Positions 35,855 to 44,490 of a stretch of DNA of 64,000 nucleotides are shown one piece after another. The DNA is taken from positions 1-64,000 of the forward strand of contig CAYRHN010000005.1 in assembly GCA_964424115.1 (NCBI GenBank), given 5' to 3'. Every line of letters starts with the position of its first letter. Position 1 is the first letter of the stretch. This DNA comes from CAYRHN01 sp964424115. GTDB taxonomy: Bacteria; Chloroflexota; Anaerolineae; Anaerolineales; Anaerolineaceae. The notes beneath the pieces are model-generated. The model was not told where the DNA came from, ran no database searches, and worked only from the letters and a program-made list of their open reading frames with translations. The position numbers and the translations under genes are program-made.

Positions 35855-37000
35855 GTGAAAAATAAAATTCGATCCAATTTTACCTTCAAGTGGCTGTTGC
35901 CAGCCGCCCTGGCCTGCGGGCTTCTGGCGGGATGCGCCCCAGCGGCGCTGCCTGCAGCCTCTCCGTCCCCGAGCGCGAGCGGGGGAACGACCGTTCCGCT
36001 CGTGCAGGACACGACCGTTCCCACCGCCACGCGAATTGCCGGGAGGACGACCCCCAAAGTAGAGTCGACCGCCACCGCAGCGGAATCGACCCAGGATGCC
36101 AGGGCGGGAAAGAATCCGCAGATCGCGGAGGCCCTGGATAGAATCAATGAATTGCAAGTAATCGCTTACTTGCAACAATTCACCGGAGAAGCCCCCCTCT
36201 CGCTGGGCGGCGCCTCGGGCGAGATCGAAACGCGCGATGACGAGCAAAACCAACAGGAACTCACCCAGGCGCTCTACCAGTACCTGCAAGAGCGAGGCCT
36301 GTCAGTCAGCGACCAGGAATGGTACGATGATGAAGAAGGCGTTGGCGGGCGAAACGTGATCGGCGAGCTGCCCGGCACAACCCGCCCTGAAGAGATCGTC
36401 ATCCTCTGCGCGCACGTGGACAGCTATTGCGAGGAATCGCTCTGCCCCGGCGCGGACGACGACGCCAGCGGCGCGGTGGGCGTGCTGGCGGCAGCAGAAG
36501 TCCTCTCCGGAATGCACTTCGAACGCACGCTGCGCTTCGTCTTTCTCACCGGCGAGGAGGACGGCCTACTGGGCAGCTATTATTATGTTGAAGGCCTGAA
36601 AGACAAGGGAGAGAACGTAGTGGCAGTGATCAACCTGGATATGCTGGGCTGGGATGGCAACGGGGACGGCACAGCGCTGCTCTACACCCGCCCGTGCAAG
36701 GGGAAGGAATGCGCGGCAGACAAGGCGATCGCGGATGCGGTGATTCAGGCGGTGGAGGACTACAGCATCCCGGACTTCCAGCCACGCATCACCCAGGGGG
36801 ACTACGATGAGTCGGATGCCTACTCGTTCTGGGAAGCAGGCTATGCCACCATCCTGGCAATTGAGGACGACCAGGACGAGGACAATCCCTATTACCATAC
36901 CGGAAATGACCGCCTGGACACACTGGATACGGCCTACCTGATCGCCTATATCCGCGCAGTGACGGCTGCCGCGGCAGAGTTGGCGGGACCGGTCAAATGA
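35855..37000 (+). CDS. M28 family zinc peptidase lipoprotein
   Basis: A 381-residue exported aminopeptidase-like protein. It starts at GTG with AGGAG upstream and has a lipobox LLAGC (about 22-26) followed by a Ser/Thr/Pro-rich linker. The M28 zinc-binding pattern is complete: CAHVDSYC, PGADDDASG, TGEED, NLDMLGWD and the final YYHTGND. M28 enzymes release N-terminal residues from peptides. It would sit on the outer face of the membrane and may feed on peptides released by other exported proteases. An AGCCG/CGGCT hairpin (37021-37034) follows. Confidence 0.9.
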   Translation: MKNKIRSNFTFKWLLPAALACGLLAGCAPAALPAASPSPSASGGTTVPLVQDTTVPTATRIAGRTTPKVESTATAAESTQDARAGKNPQIAEALDRINELQVIAYLQQFTGEAPLSLGGASGEIETRDDEQNQQELTQALYQYLQERGLSVSDQEWYDDEEGVGGRNVIGELPGTTRPEEIVILCAHVDSYCEESLCPGADDDASGAVGVLAAAEVLSGMHFERTLRFVFLTGEEDGLLGSYYYVEGLKDKGENVVAVINLDMLGWDGNGDGTALLYTRPCKGKECAADKAIADAVIQAVEDYSIPDFQPRITQGDYDESDAYSFWEAGYATILAIEDDQDEDNPYYHTGNDRLDTLDTAYLIAYIRAVTAAAAELAGPVK

Positions 37001-37059
37001 TCTTTTTTTGGCGAATTTCTAGCCGCCGACGGCTCTAAAAAATACTATCACTTCTTAGG

Positions 37060-37103
37060 TAATACTTGAAGAGACGCAAATAATTGCGCCTTTTCGAGTA
37101 TTA
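37060..37103. repeat. 44-bp composite palindrome upstream of the WYL gene
   Basis: TAATACTTGAA (37060-37070) pairs with TTCGAGTATTA (37093-37103) with one mismatch, and CGCAA/TTGCG pairs inside. It lies between the M28 terminator-like hairpin and the WYL promoter, so it may be a terminator, an upstream operator or a small repeat. Confidence 0.5.
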
Positions 37104-37104
37104 C

Positions 37105-37146
37105 TATAATATATATGTCGCAATCTGACATATAACGGTCTATAAT
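37105..37146 (+). promoter_or_regulatory. WYL gene promoter with TGTC-N7-GACA operator
   Basis: TATATGTC (37112-37119) and GACATATA (37127-37134) form a perfect inverted repeat with a 7-bp centre. Two TATAAT boxes flank it, at 37105-37110 and 37141-37146, so binding would interfere with either. This points to self-regulation by the WYL protein, whose gene starts at 37179. Confidence 0.65.
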
Positions 37147-37178
37147 GAGGTTAGAAAGTGACCCCAGGAGACCCACGT

Positions 37179-38195
37179 ATGTCCACCCCCGCCGCCAGGC
37201 TGATCACGCTCATCCAATTGCTGCAGCGCAAGCCCAACCAGAAATCGTCTGCGCTGGCAGCCGAGCTGGGCATCTCGGTGCGCACCCTGCACCGCTACTT
37301 TGCCCAACTGGACGAGATGGGGGTGCCGGTCTATTCGGAGCGCGGGCCGAACGGGGGCTTTTCGCTGGTGCGCGGTTACCGCATGCCGCCGCTGGTGCTG
37401 ACCCCCGAGGAGGCGGTGGCGGTCTACCTGGGGGTGGGATTGGTGGAGGAGACCTGGGGGCAGCTCTACCGCGAGGCGGCGCGCGGCGCGCTGGCCAAGC
37501 TGGAGAACGTGCTGCCGGACGAGCAGCGCCACGAGGCCGCCTGGGCGCGCCGCACCCTGCTGGCCACGGGGCTGAACCGGGCCGACCTGGAGGCGCTGGC
37601 GCCCACGCTGGAAAAACTGCGCCGCGCCGCGCGCGAACGTAGGCGGGTGCGCATGACCTATCAGGGGCGCACCCAATCCGAGGATACCGGGCAAAGCGAG
37701 CGAATGGTCGACCCCTACGCGCTGATCCACCGCTGGGGCTGGTGGTACGTGATCGGCTTCTGCCATCTGCGCGGGGAGGTACGCACCTTCCGCGCCGACC
37801 GGATCAGCACCCTGACGCTGCTGGACAGCCCCTTTGAGGTCCCGGACGGTTTTGACCTGCGCGCGTACCTGGAACGGGAGCAAGCCGCCGCGCAGGGAGT
37901 GCGGGTGACCCTGCATTTCAACGCACAGATGGCCGGGGCGGCGCGCGAAAACAAGCTGGCCTGGGAGAGCCTGGAAGAACAAGCGGACGGTTCGTTGGTG
38001 GCCGCCATGCAGTCTTGGGACATCCCCTGGGCGGTCAGCCTGGCCTTCTCCTACGGGCCGGGAGTGAGGGTGATCGAACCGCCCGAGGCGGTGGAACTGG
38101 CAAAACAATGGGCCGCGGCGCTTGCGGCGCAGTATCAACAATCAGGTTCATATTGGAACACGGATAAAGCCATAAAATACATAAAAAATCCGTGA
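37179..38195 (+). CDS. WYL-domain transcriptional regulator (YafY-like)
   Basis: A 338-residue regulator with an N-terminal HTH_11 domain (SALAAELGISVRTLHRYFAQL, about 24-44), a central WYL domain (about 140-220; WWYVIGFCHLRGEVRTFRADR) and a C-terminal WCX extension. WYL domains sense ligands such as nucleotides or single-stranded DNA. The ATG at 37179 follows AGGAG. The last dozen residues (YWNTDKAIKYIKNP) and the stop are encoded by an AACACGGAT repeat, so the original C-terminus was probably altered. It lies upstream of a GyrI-like gene, a common pairing in this type of locus. Confidence 0.9.
   Translation: MSTPAARLITLIQLLQRKPNQKSSALAAELGISVRTLHRYFAQLDEMGVPVYSERGPNGGFSLVRGYRMPPLVLTPEEAVAVYLGVGLVEETWGQLYREAARGALAKLENVLPDEQRHEAAWARRTLLATGLNRADLEALAPTLEKLRRAARERRRVRMTYQGRTQSEDTGQSERMVDPYALIHRWGWWYVIGFCHLRGEVRTFRADRISTLTLLDSPFEVPDGFDLRAYLEREQAAAQGVRVTLHFNAQMAGAARENKLAWESLEEQADGSLVAAMQSWDIPWAVSLAFSYGPGVRVIEPPEAVELAKQWAAALAAQYQQSGSYWNTDKAIKYIKNP
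38157..38194. repeat. AACACGGAT repeat, copy 3, within the WYL gene end
   Basis: AACACGGAT (38157-38165) and ATCCGTG (38188-38194) face each other; the WYL stop codon is at 38193-38195. Confidence 0.65.
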
Positions 38196-38273
38196 AAAAA
38201 CCTGCACTCACCTGCACTTACATGAGAATTCATTTCAAACGAAAAATCACGAACTACAAAAACAGAAAGGCAA

Positions 38274-38909
38274 ATGAAAATGGAAACGCTCGATCTACGC
38301 AAACAACTGAAATACCTGTATGCGCCGACCACCAAGAAGGTGGAGGTGGTGGATGTGCCGGAATTCGTCTATCTGATGATCGACGGAGCGATCGAAAAAG
38401 AATCCAGCCCCAGCACCTCGCCGCTCTTCAAGGATAATATCGCTGCCCTGTACGGGGCAGCCTACACGCTCAAGTTCATGCTTAAGCTGCGCAAGGAGAA
38501 CCCGCTCGATTACCCGGTGATGGCGCTGGAGGGATTGTGGTGGGTGGAGGACGGGAAATTCGACATCAATATCAAGGACAACTGGTTCTACCGCCTGTTG
38601 ATCCTGGTGCCAGAGCAGATCACCCCGGCCGCCTTTGCCGAAGCCCTGCAGCAGATGCGCAAGAAGAAGGGCGACCAGCCGGCCTTTGCCCGCCTGCGCC
38701 TGGAGCACTGGCGCGAAGGATTGAGCATGCAGATCATGCACCTGGGGCCGTATGCCGAGGAACCGACCACCGTGGCGCGCATGGACGAATTCGCCGCAGC
38801 CAACGGCTACCGCAAGTGCGGCATGCACCACGAGATCTACCTAGGCGACCCGATGCGCGCCGACCCGGCCAAATTGAAGACCATCCTGCGCCACCCAATC
38901 GAGAAATGA
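38274..38909 (+). CDS. GyrI-like small-molecule-binding protein
   Basis: A 211-residue protein of the stand-alone GyrI-like family. The conserved VYLMIDGAIEKES segment (about 31-43), YGAAYTLKFMLK (about 60-71) and LEGLWW (about 84-89) match the subgroup that includes Lin2189 and SAV2435, for which cyclopropanoid hydrolase activity has been reported. It binds or hydrolyses hydrophobic ligands in the cytosol. It lies downstream of a WYL regulator and 9 bp before a HEAT-repeat gene. Confidence 0.82.
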   Translation: MKMETLDLRKQLKYLYAPTTKKVEVVDVPEFVYLMIDGAIEKESSPSTSPLFKDNIAALYGAAYTLKFMLKLRKENPLDYPVMALEGLWWVEDGKFDINIKDNWFYRLLILVPEQITPAAFAEALQQMRKKKGDQPAFARLRLEHWREGLSMQIMHLGPYAEEPTTVARMDEFAAANGYRKCGMHHEIYLGDPMRADPAKLKTILRHPIEK

Positions 38910-38918
38910 GGAGGTAAA

Positions 38919-39548
38919 ATGTCCGTCCTGAACCAACTGGCCTGCGCACTGGGCGTACGCAGCGAGGTACCCAACCAGGAGTTGGCCCGCCGCCTGGCAG
39001 AAAGCGAAGATCGGGAGGGAATCGCCGAACTGGTCGCCGCGTTGGGCAACAAGGATCGCAATATCCAATCCGACAGCCTCAAAGCCCTCTACGAGATCGG
39101 CTACCTCAAACCGGCATTGATTGCTCCCTATGCAGCAGACTTCCTGGCGCTGCTGCACAGCCGCAACAACCGCCTGGTGTGGGGCGGGATGATCGCACTG
39201 GGGACGATCAGCAACCTGGCGGCGGATGCGCTCTTTCCGCAGGTAGAGCGCATCCAGAAAGCGATGGCACAAGGCTCGGTGATCAGCGTGGATTGGGGCG
39301 TGCGAGCCCTGGCAGGGATCGCCTCCGCCAAAGCGGAATTCAACGCGGCCATCTTTCCTTTCCTGCTCCAACACCTGCAAACCTGCCGTCCCAAGGATAT
39401 TGCCCAGCATGCCGAGAATATCCTTCCGGCAGTGAATGCCGCCAATCGGGAAGCCTTTATCGCACTGCTGGAAAAGCGGATGACCGATCTGCCGCCCGCA
39501 CAGGTGACGCGCATCCGGCGCTGCATCCGACAGGCGCAAAGAACTTGA
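38919..39548 (+). CDS. HEAT-repeat-like helical protein
   Basis: A 209-residue all-helical protein with repeated amphipathic helix pairs (about 25-60, 62-100, 105-145 and 147-185), e.g. IAELVAALGNKDRNIQSDSL and GGMIALGTISNLAADAL. This is the pattern of HEAT repeats, which serve as protein-interaction scaffolds. AGGAGG precedes the ATG. Likely in one operon with the GyrI-like gene. Confidence 0.75.
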   Translation: MSVLNQLACALGVRSEVPNQELARRLAESEDREGIAELVAALGNKDRNIQSDSLKALYEIGYLKPALIAPYAADFLALLHSRNNRLVWGGMIALGTISNLAADALFPQVERIQKAMAQGSVISVDWGVRALAGIASAKAEFNAAIFPFLLQHLQTCRPKDIAQHAENILPAVNAANREAFIALLEKRMTDLPPAQVTRIRRCIRQAQRT

Positions 39549-39579
39549 TCGCCGTCACACATAGACGCAAAGGCTTTTA

Positions 39580-39608
39580 AACACGGATCAACCGGATGGA
39601 ACGGATCT
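39580..39608. repeat. AACACGGAT repeat, copy 4
   Basis: AACACGGATCAACCGGAT followed by GGAACGGATCTTC, after GACGCAAAGGC. Located in the 147-bp gap before the toroid-protein gene. Confidence 0.65.
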
Positions 39609-39695
39609 TCACGAATCTGGGATCGGATCCATGGGTATTGATCGGGAAAGGCCTTGCTAGGATCGCTTCAAATGCCAAAGACAAGGAGACAGACC

Positions 39696-40703
39696 ATGGC
39701 AAAGGATTTCCTTCAAACTGCCGGGATCGATTGGCTGCTGGCCAGCAATGAACCGTGGACGCGCTACCGGGCGCGGGTGGACCTGCTGGGACAGGCCGAG
39801 GGGGACGAAGCGGTGAGCGCAGCGCGGCGGGAGATGCTGGCACATCCCCAGGTGCAGACACTGGTACAGGGCTTGCAGGATTGGCCGGGGGAAGTGATCG
39901 CCAGCCATAAGAGCGCCGGGCAGCCCTTCCACCGGCTGAACTTCCTGGCCGACCTGGGCCTGCGCGCCAGCGACCCCGGCATGTCGGAACTGTGCGGGAA
40001 GGTGCTGGCACATGCCTCGCCGCAGGGACCGCTGCAGCTGGTCAGCAATATTCCGCAGCATTTTGGCGGCAGCGGCGAAGATACCTGGGCCTGGGCGCTG
40101 TGCGACGCGCCGCTGCTGCTCTACGCGCTGGTCAATTTCGGTCTGGGCGAGCACCCGCAGGTGCAAAAAGGCATCACCTATCTGACAGGCCTGGTTCAGC
40201 AGAACGGCTGGCCGTGCACCGTCTCGCCGGAGCTGGGCAAGTTCCGCGGCCCGGGCCGCAAAGAAGACCCCTGCCCCTACGCCACCCTGGCAATGCTCAA
40301 ACTGCTGGCCGTGGTCCCGGAACTGCGCAGCAGCCCCGCCGCCCGCCAAGGCGCGGAAAGCCTGCTGGGATTATGGGAGCGGCGGCAGACCGACCACCCG
40401 TACATCTTTTACATGGGGACCGATTTCTGCAAACTGAAGGCGCCCCTGGTATGGTACGACCTGCTGCACGTGCTGGACGTGCTCAGCCGCCTGGATTGGC
40501 TGAAGGGGGATGCCCGCTTGCAGGAGATGATGGGGATCGCAACACAAAAGGCCAATCCCGAGGGACGCTACACCCCTGAATCGATCTGGGCAGCCTGGAA
40601 GGGCTGGTCGTTTGCCGACAAAAAGAATCCCTCGCCGTGGCTGACCTTGCTGGTTCTGCGCGCGCAGCGCGCGCTGCGGTCGAAAGAACGAATAACGCCC
40701 TAA
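39696..40703 (+). CDS. Alpha/alpha-toroid (prenyltransferase-like) protein
   Basis: A 335-residue soluble protein with helical repeats like those of squalene-hopene cyclase or prenyltransferase toroids (LTGLVQQNGWPCTVSPE, SLLGLWERRQTDHPYIF, RYTPESIWAAWKGWSFADKK). It lacks the DXDD or QW-rich cyclase motifs, so enzymatic activity is not predicted. AAGGAG sits before the ATG at 39696; earlier in-frame starts were rejected. Role unknown. Confidence 0.65.
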   Translation: MAKDFLQTAGIDWLLASNEPWTRYRARVDLLGQAEGDEAVSAARREMLAHPQVQTLVQGLQDWPGEVIASHKSAGQPFHRLNFLADLGLRASDPGMSELCGKVLAHASPQGPLQLVSNIPQHFGGSGEDTWAWALCDAPLLLYALVNFGLGEHPQVQKGITYLTGLVQQNGWPCTVSPELGKFRGPGRKEDPCPYATLAMLKLLAVVPELRSSPAARQGAESLLGLWERRQTDHPYIFYMGTDFCKLKAPLVWYDLLHVLDVLSRLDWLKGDARLQEMMGIATQKANPEGRYTPESIWAAWKGWSFADKKNPSPWLTLLVLRAQRALRSKERITP

Positions 40704-40704
40704 G

Positions 40705-41313
40705 TTATTTTCGCCCGAGGATGATCATGCAGACCAGGCCGGCGGCGGTGACAAAGAAACCCACGCCAGGGAAGAGGGGGATTTGGGAGAAAAGCAGCAC
40801 TCCCAGCCCGATCATCATCAGAATGCCGATCCATCCGGCGCGACGGGCGCGGGAACGTCCGCGCTGGCTGCCGGTGAAGGATTCAATGCCGGTCAATCCG
40901 GCCAGGATGATCAAGATCAGGAGAATGGACGACAGCAAGAACTGACTGGAATACTGAGGGATGCCGAGCAGGGAAGCGTAACGCGAGACATTAAAACCCA
41001 ACTGGAGAATATCAAACCCGCTGATAGCTAAGATGCCATAACCCAGCGAATACCAGGGCAGGAAAATTCCCAGCAAGACCAGGCAAGCTCCAATGAATTG
41101 CGAGCGCAGGCTGAACGGGATCTGGGCTTGAGGATACGCCGGTGGAATAGCGGGTGGATAGCCGGGCTGTACGGGTTGATAATAGGCGGGGGCGGGATTA
41201 CCCTGTGGAAATTGAGGCGGATCGGCCTGCTGCTGCAGGGAGAGATCGGCGCCGCAACTTCCGCAAAAACGGGAAGTCTCGGGATTGGCAGTCTGGCATT
41301 TTTGACAGATCAT
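40705..41313 (-). CDS. Zinc-ribbon membrane protein
   Basis: A 202-residue protein with an N-terminal zinc ribbon (C3, C6, C17, C20), a Pro/Gln/Tyr-rich linker (about 25-65) and four hydrophobic segments (about 68-88, 92-105, 122-145, 160-200). Such architectures are common in membrane proteins of unknown function in this phylum. It is convergent with the toroid gene, with a single base between stops. A TATAAT on the minus strand lies about 60 bp upstream. Confidence 0.75.
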   Translation of the reverse strand: MICQKCQTANPETSRFCGSCGADLSLQQQADPPQFPQGNPAPAYYQPVQPGYPPAIPPAYPQAQIPFSLRSQFIGACLVLLGIFLPWYSLGYGILAISGFDILQLGFNVSRYASLLGIPQYSSQFLLSSILLILIILAGLTGIESFTGSQRGRSRARRAGWIGILMMIGLGVLLFSQIPLFPGVGFFVTAAGLVCMIILGRK

Positions 41314-41408
41314 GGAATGTGCCTTCCGTTGGGTGGAATGAAATTGCTGTGCCGGGTTATTATAGACAATTTTTCTCGTAATGTAAATCTTCTAATCCTG
41401 CGTCGGGG

Positions 41409-41414
41409 TATAAT
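41409..41414 (+). promoter_or_regulatory. -10 box of leaderless methyltransferase gene
   Basis: A perfect TATAAT followed by six bases and then the ATG at 41421, with no ribosome-binding site, repeating the radA and response regulator arrangement. The -35 is weak. Confidence 0.6.
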
Positions 41415-41420
41415 ACCTGC

Positions 41421-42113
41421 ATGCCCGAGCACCAGGAAATCTACCAACAATATGCAATGCAATACGACCGTCTGGTGATGCGCGAAGATCACCAGGGAAA
41501 TATTTTACCCGCCATCGAAAAGATCTGCCCGCTGGAAGGGCTGGACGTGGTGGAACTGGGCGCAGGGACCGGGCGGCTGACCACTTTGTTGGCCCCGCGG
41601 GTGCGCTGGATCGAGGTGATGGATATTTCCCCGGCCATGCTGGCGGTGGCACAAGGTAAATTGGAAGCCGCTGGGCTGCGCAACTGGCGCATTGAGGCCG
41701 CCGATCACCGCTGCCTGCCGCTGGCGGATGCCTGCGCCGACCTGGTGGTGTCCGGCTGGAGCGTGTGCTATCTAGTGGATTGGTATCGGGAAAGCTGGCG
41801 CGGCGAGGTGGAAAAAGCACTGGAGGAGGTTCGGCGTATCCTGCGCCCAGGCGGCACATTGATCCTCCTGGAAACGCTGGGCACCGGCTATGAGACGCCA
41901 ACCCCGCCTGAACACCTGCACGGGTATTATGCCATGCTGGCCGAGCACGGATTTGACTCGACCTGGATCCGTACCGATTATCGCTTTGAATCGGCAGCGG
42001 AGGCAGAGGAACTGGCACGCTTCTTCTTTGGCGAGGAGCTGGCAACGCGAATCACTGCCTCCGGCAACCCAATCCTGCCGGAATGTACGGGCTTATGGTG
42101 GCTGAAGTTCTAA
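41421..42113 (+). CDS. Class I SAM-dependent methyltransferase
   Basis: A 230-residue methyltransferase with motif I VVELGAGTGRLTTLL (about 42-56), the acidic strand VMDISPAML, and the post-I/IV region YFSGWSVCYL-like VVSGWSVCYLVDW (about 110-122). The substrate cannot be assigned. The gene is predicted to be leaderless and is followed after 12 bp by a DinB gene. Confidence 0.85.
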   Translation: MPEHQEIYQQYAMQYDRLVMREDHQGNILPAIEKICPLEGLDVVELGAGTGRLTTLLAPRVRWIEVMDISPAMLAVAQGKLEAAGLRNWRIEAADHRCLPLADACADLVVSGWSVCYLVDWYRESWRGEVEKALEEVRRILRPGGTLILLETLGTGYETPTPPEHLHGYYAMLAEHGFDSTWIRTDYRFESAAEAEELARFFFGEELATRITASGNPILPECTGLWWLKF

Positions 42114-42125
42114 AGGAGAAAGACC

Positions 42126-42635
42126 ATGAAAAGCGAAGAGATCATCCGGAAATTAGCCGAAACTGCCCAGACCATCTACAGCCTGGCGAACAGGTTGAGC
42201 CCAGAGGACGCACGCTGGAAGCCCAACCCCGATTCCTGGTCCATCCTGGAAGTGATCAACCACCTGTACGACGAAGAACGCGAAGATTTTCGCGCGCATG
42301 TGGATCACCTGCTGTACCACGCCGGGGAACCCTGGCCGGAAATCCATCCCCGCGAATGGGTAACAGAGCGCAGCTACAACCAACGCGAATTGCAATCCTC
42401 GCTGGAGAATTTTATGGAAGAAAGGGCCAATTCACTGGCCTGGCTGCGCATATTAATTGCACCCCAATGGCAAACCTTCCAGGAATTTGAATGGGGCCGC
42501 CTGACCGCCGGAGACGTATTTGCCTCGTGGGCAGCCCATGATCTGCTGCACGTGCGCCAACTGGTGGAACTGCGCTGGGGCCTGACTGTGCAAACCGCGC
42601 AGCCCTTTGATGTGCGTTACGCCGGCGAGTGGTAA
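42126..42635 (+). CDS. DinB/YfiT-like metalloenzyme
   Basis: A 169-residue four-helix-bundle protein of the DinB family. Three metal-binding histidines are visible: NHL near residue 41 and the HDLLH pair near 139-143. Members include bacillithiol- or mycothiol-linked transferases and maleylpyruvate isomerase-like proteins; the thiol cofactor is unknown here. AGGAG precedes the ATG. Likely cotranscribed with the methyltransferase. Confidence 0.85.
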   Translation: MKSEEIIRKLAETAQTIYSLANRLSPEDARWKPNPDSWSILEVINHLYDEEREDFRAHVDHLLYHAGEPWPEIHPREWVTERSYNQRELQSSLENFMEERANSLAWLRILIAPQWQTFQEFEWGRLTAGDVFASWAAHDLLHVRQLVELRWGLTVQTAQPFDVRYAGEW

Positions 42636-42642
42636 TCCAGAC

Positions 42643-43125
42643 TCAGCGCGCAACCAGGTGGCAAGGCGGTTGGCGTTCCTCACCTGGCCCGTACATTTCG
42701 ATCTGACCGTCGCTGTTGCTGTCAAAGCCATCACTGACGGACTGCTTCAAATTGACCACCAAGACCAGATCATGCTCCCCGCGGCCAAACACGACCGGGG
42801 TTGAGCGCCAGCGCACTGCCCAGGTGTTGCCCACCTTTTCCACCCACAGGCGCTCCGCAACATTGACCGGCTCACCGTCAACCAAAACCGAGAAAGTGGC
42901 TGATTTAATGTAATTATTGCAGTACGATTCGCTGGCAGCTTCCCAGGCCCAGGTGAGAATGACCGGACGCCCGGCACGCACCTTGATGTTTTTCATTCCA
43001 AACAACCCGGAATAGAGAGAAACGAAAACGGGTTTTTGCCGCTGTTTGCGCATGCGCATGACTACAAAGGCCGGTCCCCCCACCGCAGCCAGCCCCAATG
43101 CCCAACGTTTCATATTCATTTTCAT
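42643..43125 (-). CDS. Hypothetical secreted or membrane-anchored protein
   Basis: A 160-residue protein with a short N-terminal hydrophobic segment (about 7-24) and a mostly beta extracytoplasmic part with ILTWAWEA and WAVRWRSTPVVFGRGEHDLV, resembling a single beta-sandwich. A TATAAT and GAGGTG lie upstream of the ATG. I do not recognise the family. It is convergent with the DinB gene. Confidence 0.6.
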   Translation of the reverse strand: MKMNMKRWALGLAAVGGPAFVVMRMRKQRQKPVFVSLYSGLFGMKNIKVRAGRPVILTWAWEAASESYCNNYIKSATFSVLVDGEPVNVAERLWVEKVGNTWAVRWRSTPVVFGRGEHDLVLVVNLKQSVSDGFDSNSDGQIEMYGPGEERQPPCHLVAR

Positions 43126-43191
43126 CGAACACCTCTGTGTGTTATTATACATGCATCGTCAAGCGAACAACAAAAACTGGCTGATAAAAAC

Positions 43192-44490
43192 ATGAAACTC
43201 ACCGGAACCAAAGCCTTTGGATTGCTGCTTGCCAGCCAGGCCATCTCGCTGCTGGGCAGCGGAATGACCCGTTTTGCTCTCCTGGTGTGGGCTTACCAAC
43301 AAGAAGGAACTGCCACTGCCCTGGCCTTGCTGGGATTCTTTATCACCACCACCTATGTGATCGCCAGCCCGATCGCGGGAGTATTCGTGGACCGCTGGGA
43401 TCGGCGCAAGGTGCTCTTTTATTCCGATCTCGGCTCAGGGATGATGACCTTGCTGATGCTGCTGCTGTACCTGGGTGGCGGCTTGCAGGTCTGGCACCTG
43501 TACGTGATGGAAGGCATCGCCGGGGTACTGGAAGCCTTCCAGGATCCGGCCTCCTCAGCTGCAATCAGCGTACTGGTACCCAGGGAGTCCTACACCCGCT
43601 CCAATGCGTTAGCCGGGCTGGCTCGTTCGGCCACCCGCCTGCTTGCCCCCGCTCTGGCAGGATTGCTGCTGCAAACCGCCGGGCTGCCGGTGGTGATGCT
43701 ATCCGATCTGGGCACGTTGATCCTGGCGTTGGCCAGCCTGCTTTTTTTGCGTATTCCCACCCCGCCGCCGAGCCAGGAGGGCAAACTGGCCTCGGGAGGA
43801 TTCCTCAAAGAACTGGCTTTCGGTTTTCGCTACATTTTCCAGCGGCCGGGGCTGCGCGGCACGCTTTTTATCTTTTTTTTGATCAATACCTTTGGCACAC
43901 TGACCTACTATGCCGTGCATGCACCGATGATCCTGGCACGAACGGGGGGCAGTGAATTGGATCTGGGCATCGTGCGCTCGGTGATGGGGATTGGAGGAAT
44001 TGCCGGGGGGCTGGCACTGGTAGCATGGAGCAAAAGGCCACGCAATCGTGTGAAGACCTTTCTGATCAGCACTTCGCTGTCCTTTGCCCTGGGCGATCTG
44101 TTGACCGCACTCAGTCGGGATGTGACCGGATGGGCAGTGGCCGGATTCCTGGCTGAATTCAGCATCCCCTTTATCATCAGCCCTTATTTTGCGCTGTGGC
44201 AAGAACTCGTTCCGGCAGATGTGCAGGGGCGAGTCTTCTCCTCGCGTAACATGGTGCAGATCGGCGCGCAACCGCTTGGTTATTTGTTCGGCGGCCTGCT
44301 GGCAGACAGGCTCTTTGAGCCAGCTCTGGCGCCAGGTGGAGGGTTAGCCGGTTTGCTGGGTCCGCTGGTGGGAACCGGCCCAGGAGCAGGCATGTCGGCC
44401 ATGTTCCTGTGCACCGCGCTGTTCGGCGCACTGGCGGGCGTGCTGGGCATGCTTGACTCAAACATTCGGGATTTGGAGAAAAAATTATGA
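43192..44490 (+). CDS. MFS transporter (drug-exporter-like)
   Basis: A 432-residue major facilitator with about twelve membrane segments and the motif-A loop GVFVDRWDRRKVL (about 63-75). The layout fits the enterobactin exporter/macrolide efflux-like group (EntS/MefA type), so it probably uses the proton gradient to export small molecules. The start was set at the Met before LTGTKAFGLLLASQ. No ribosome site is evident. It overlaps the cytidine deaminase gene by 4 bp. Confidence 0.88.
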   Translation: MKLTGTKAFGLLLASQAISLLGSGMTRFALLVWAYQQEGTATALALLGFFITTTYVIASPIAGVFVDRWDRRKVLFYSDLGSGMMTLLMLLLYLGGGLQVWHLYVMEGIAGVLEAFQDPASSAAISVLVPRESYTRSNALAGLARSATRLLAPALAGLLLQTAGLPVVMLSDLGTLILALASLLFLRIPTPPPSQEGKLASGGFLKELAFGFRYIFQRPGLRGTLFIFFLINTFGTLTYYAVHAPMILARTGGSELDLGIVRSVMGIGGIAGGLALVAWSKRPRNRVKTFLISTSLSFALGDLLTALSRDVTGWAVAGFLAEFSIPFIISPYFALWQELVPADVQGRVFSSRNMVQIGAQPLGYLFGGLLADRLFEPALAPGGGLAGLLGPLVGTGPGAGMSAMFLCTALFGALAGVLGMLDSNIRDLEKKL

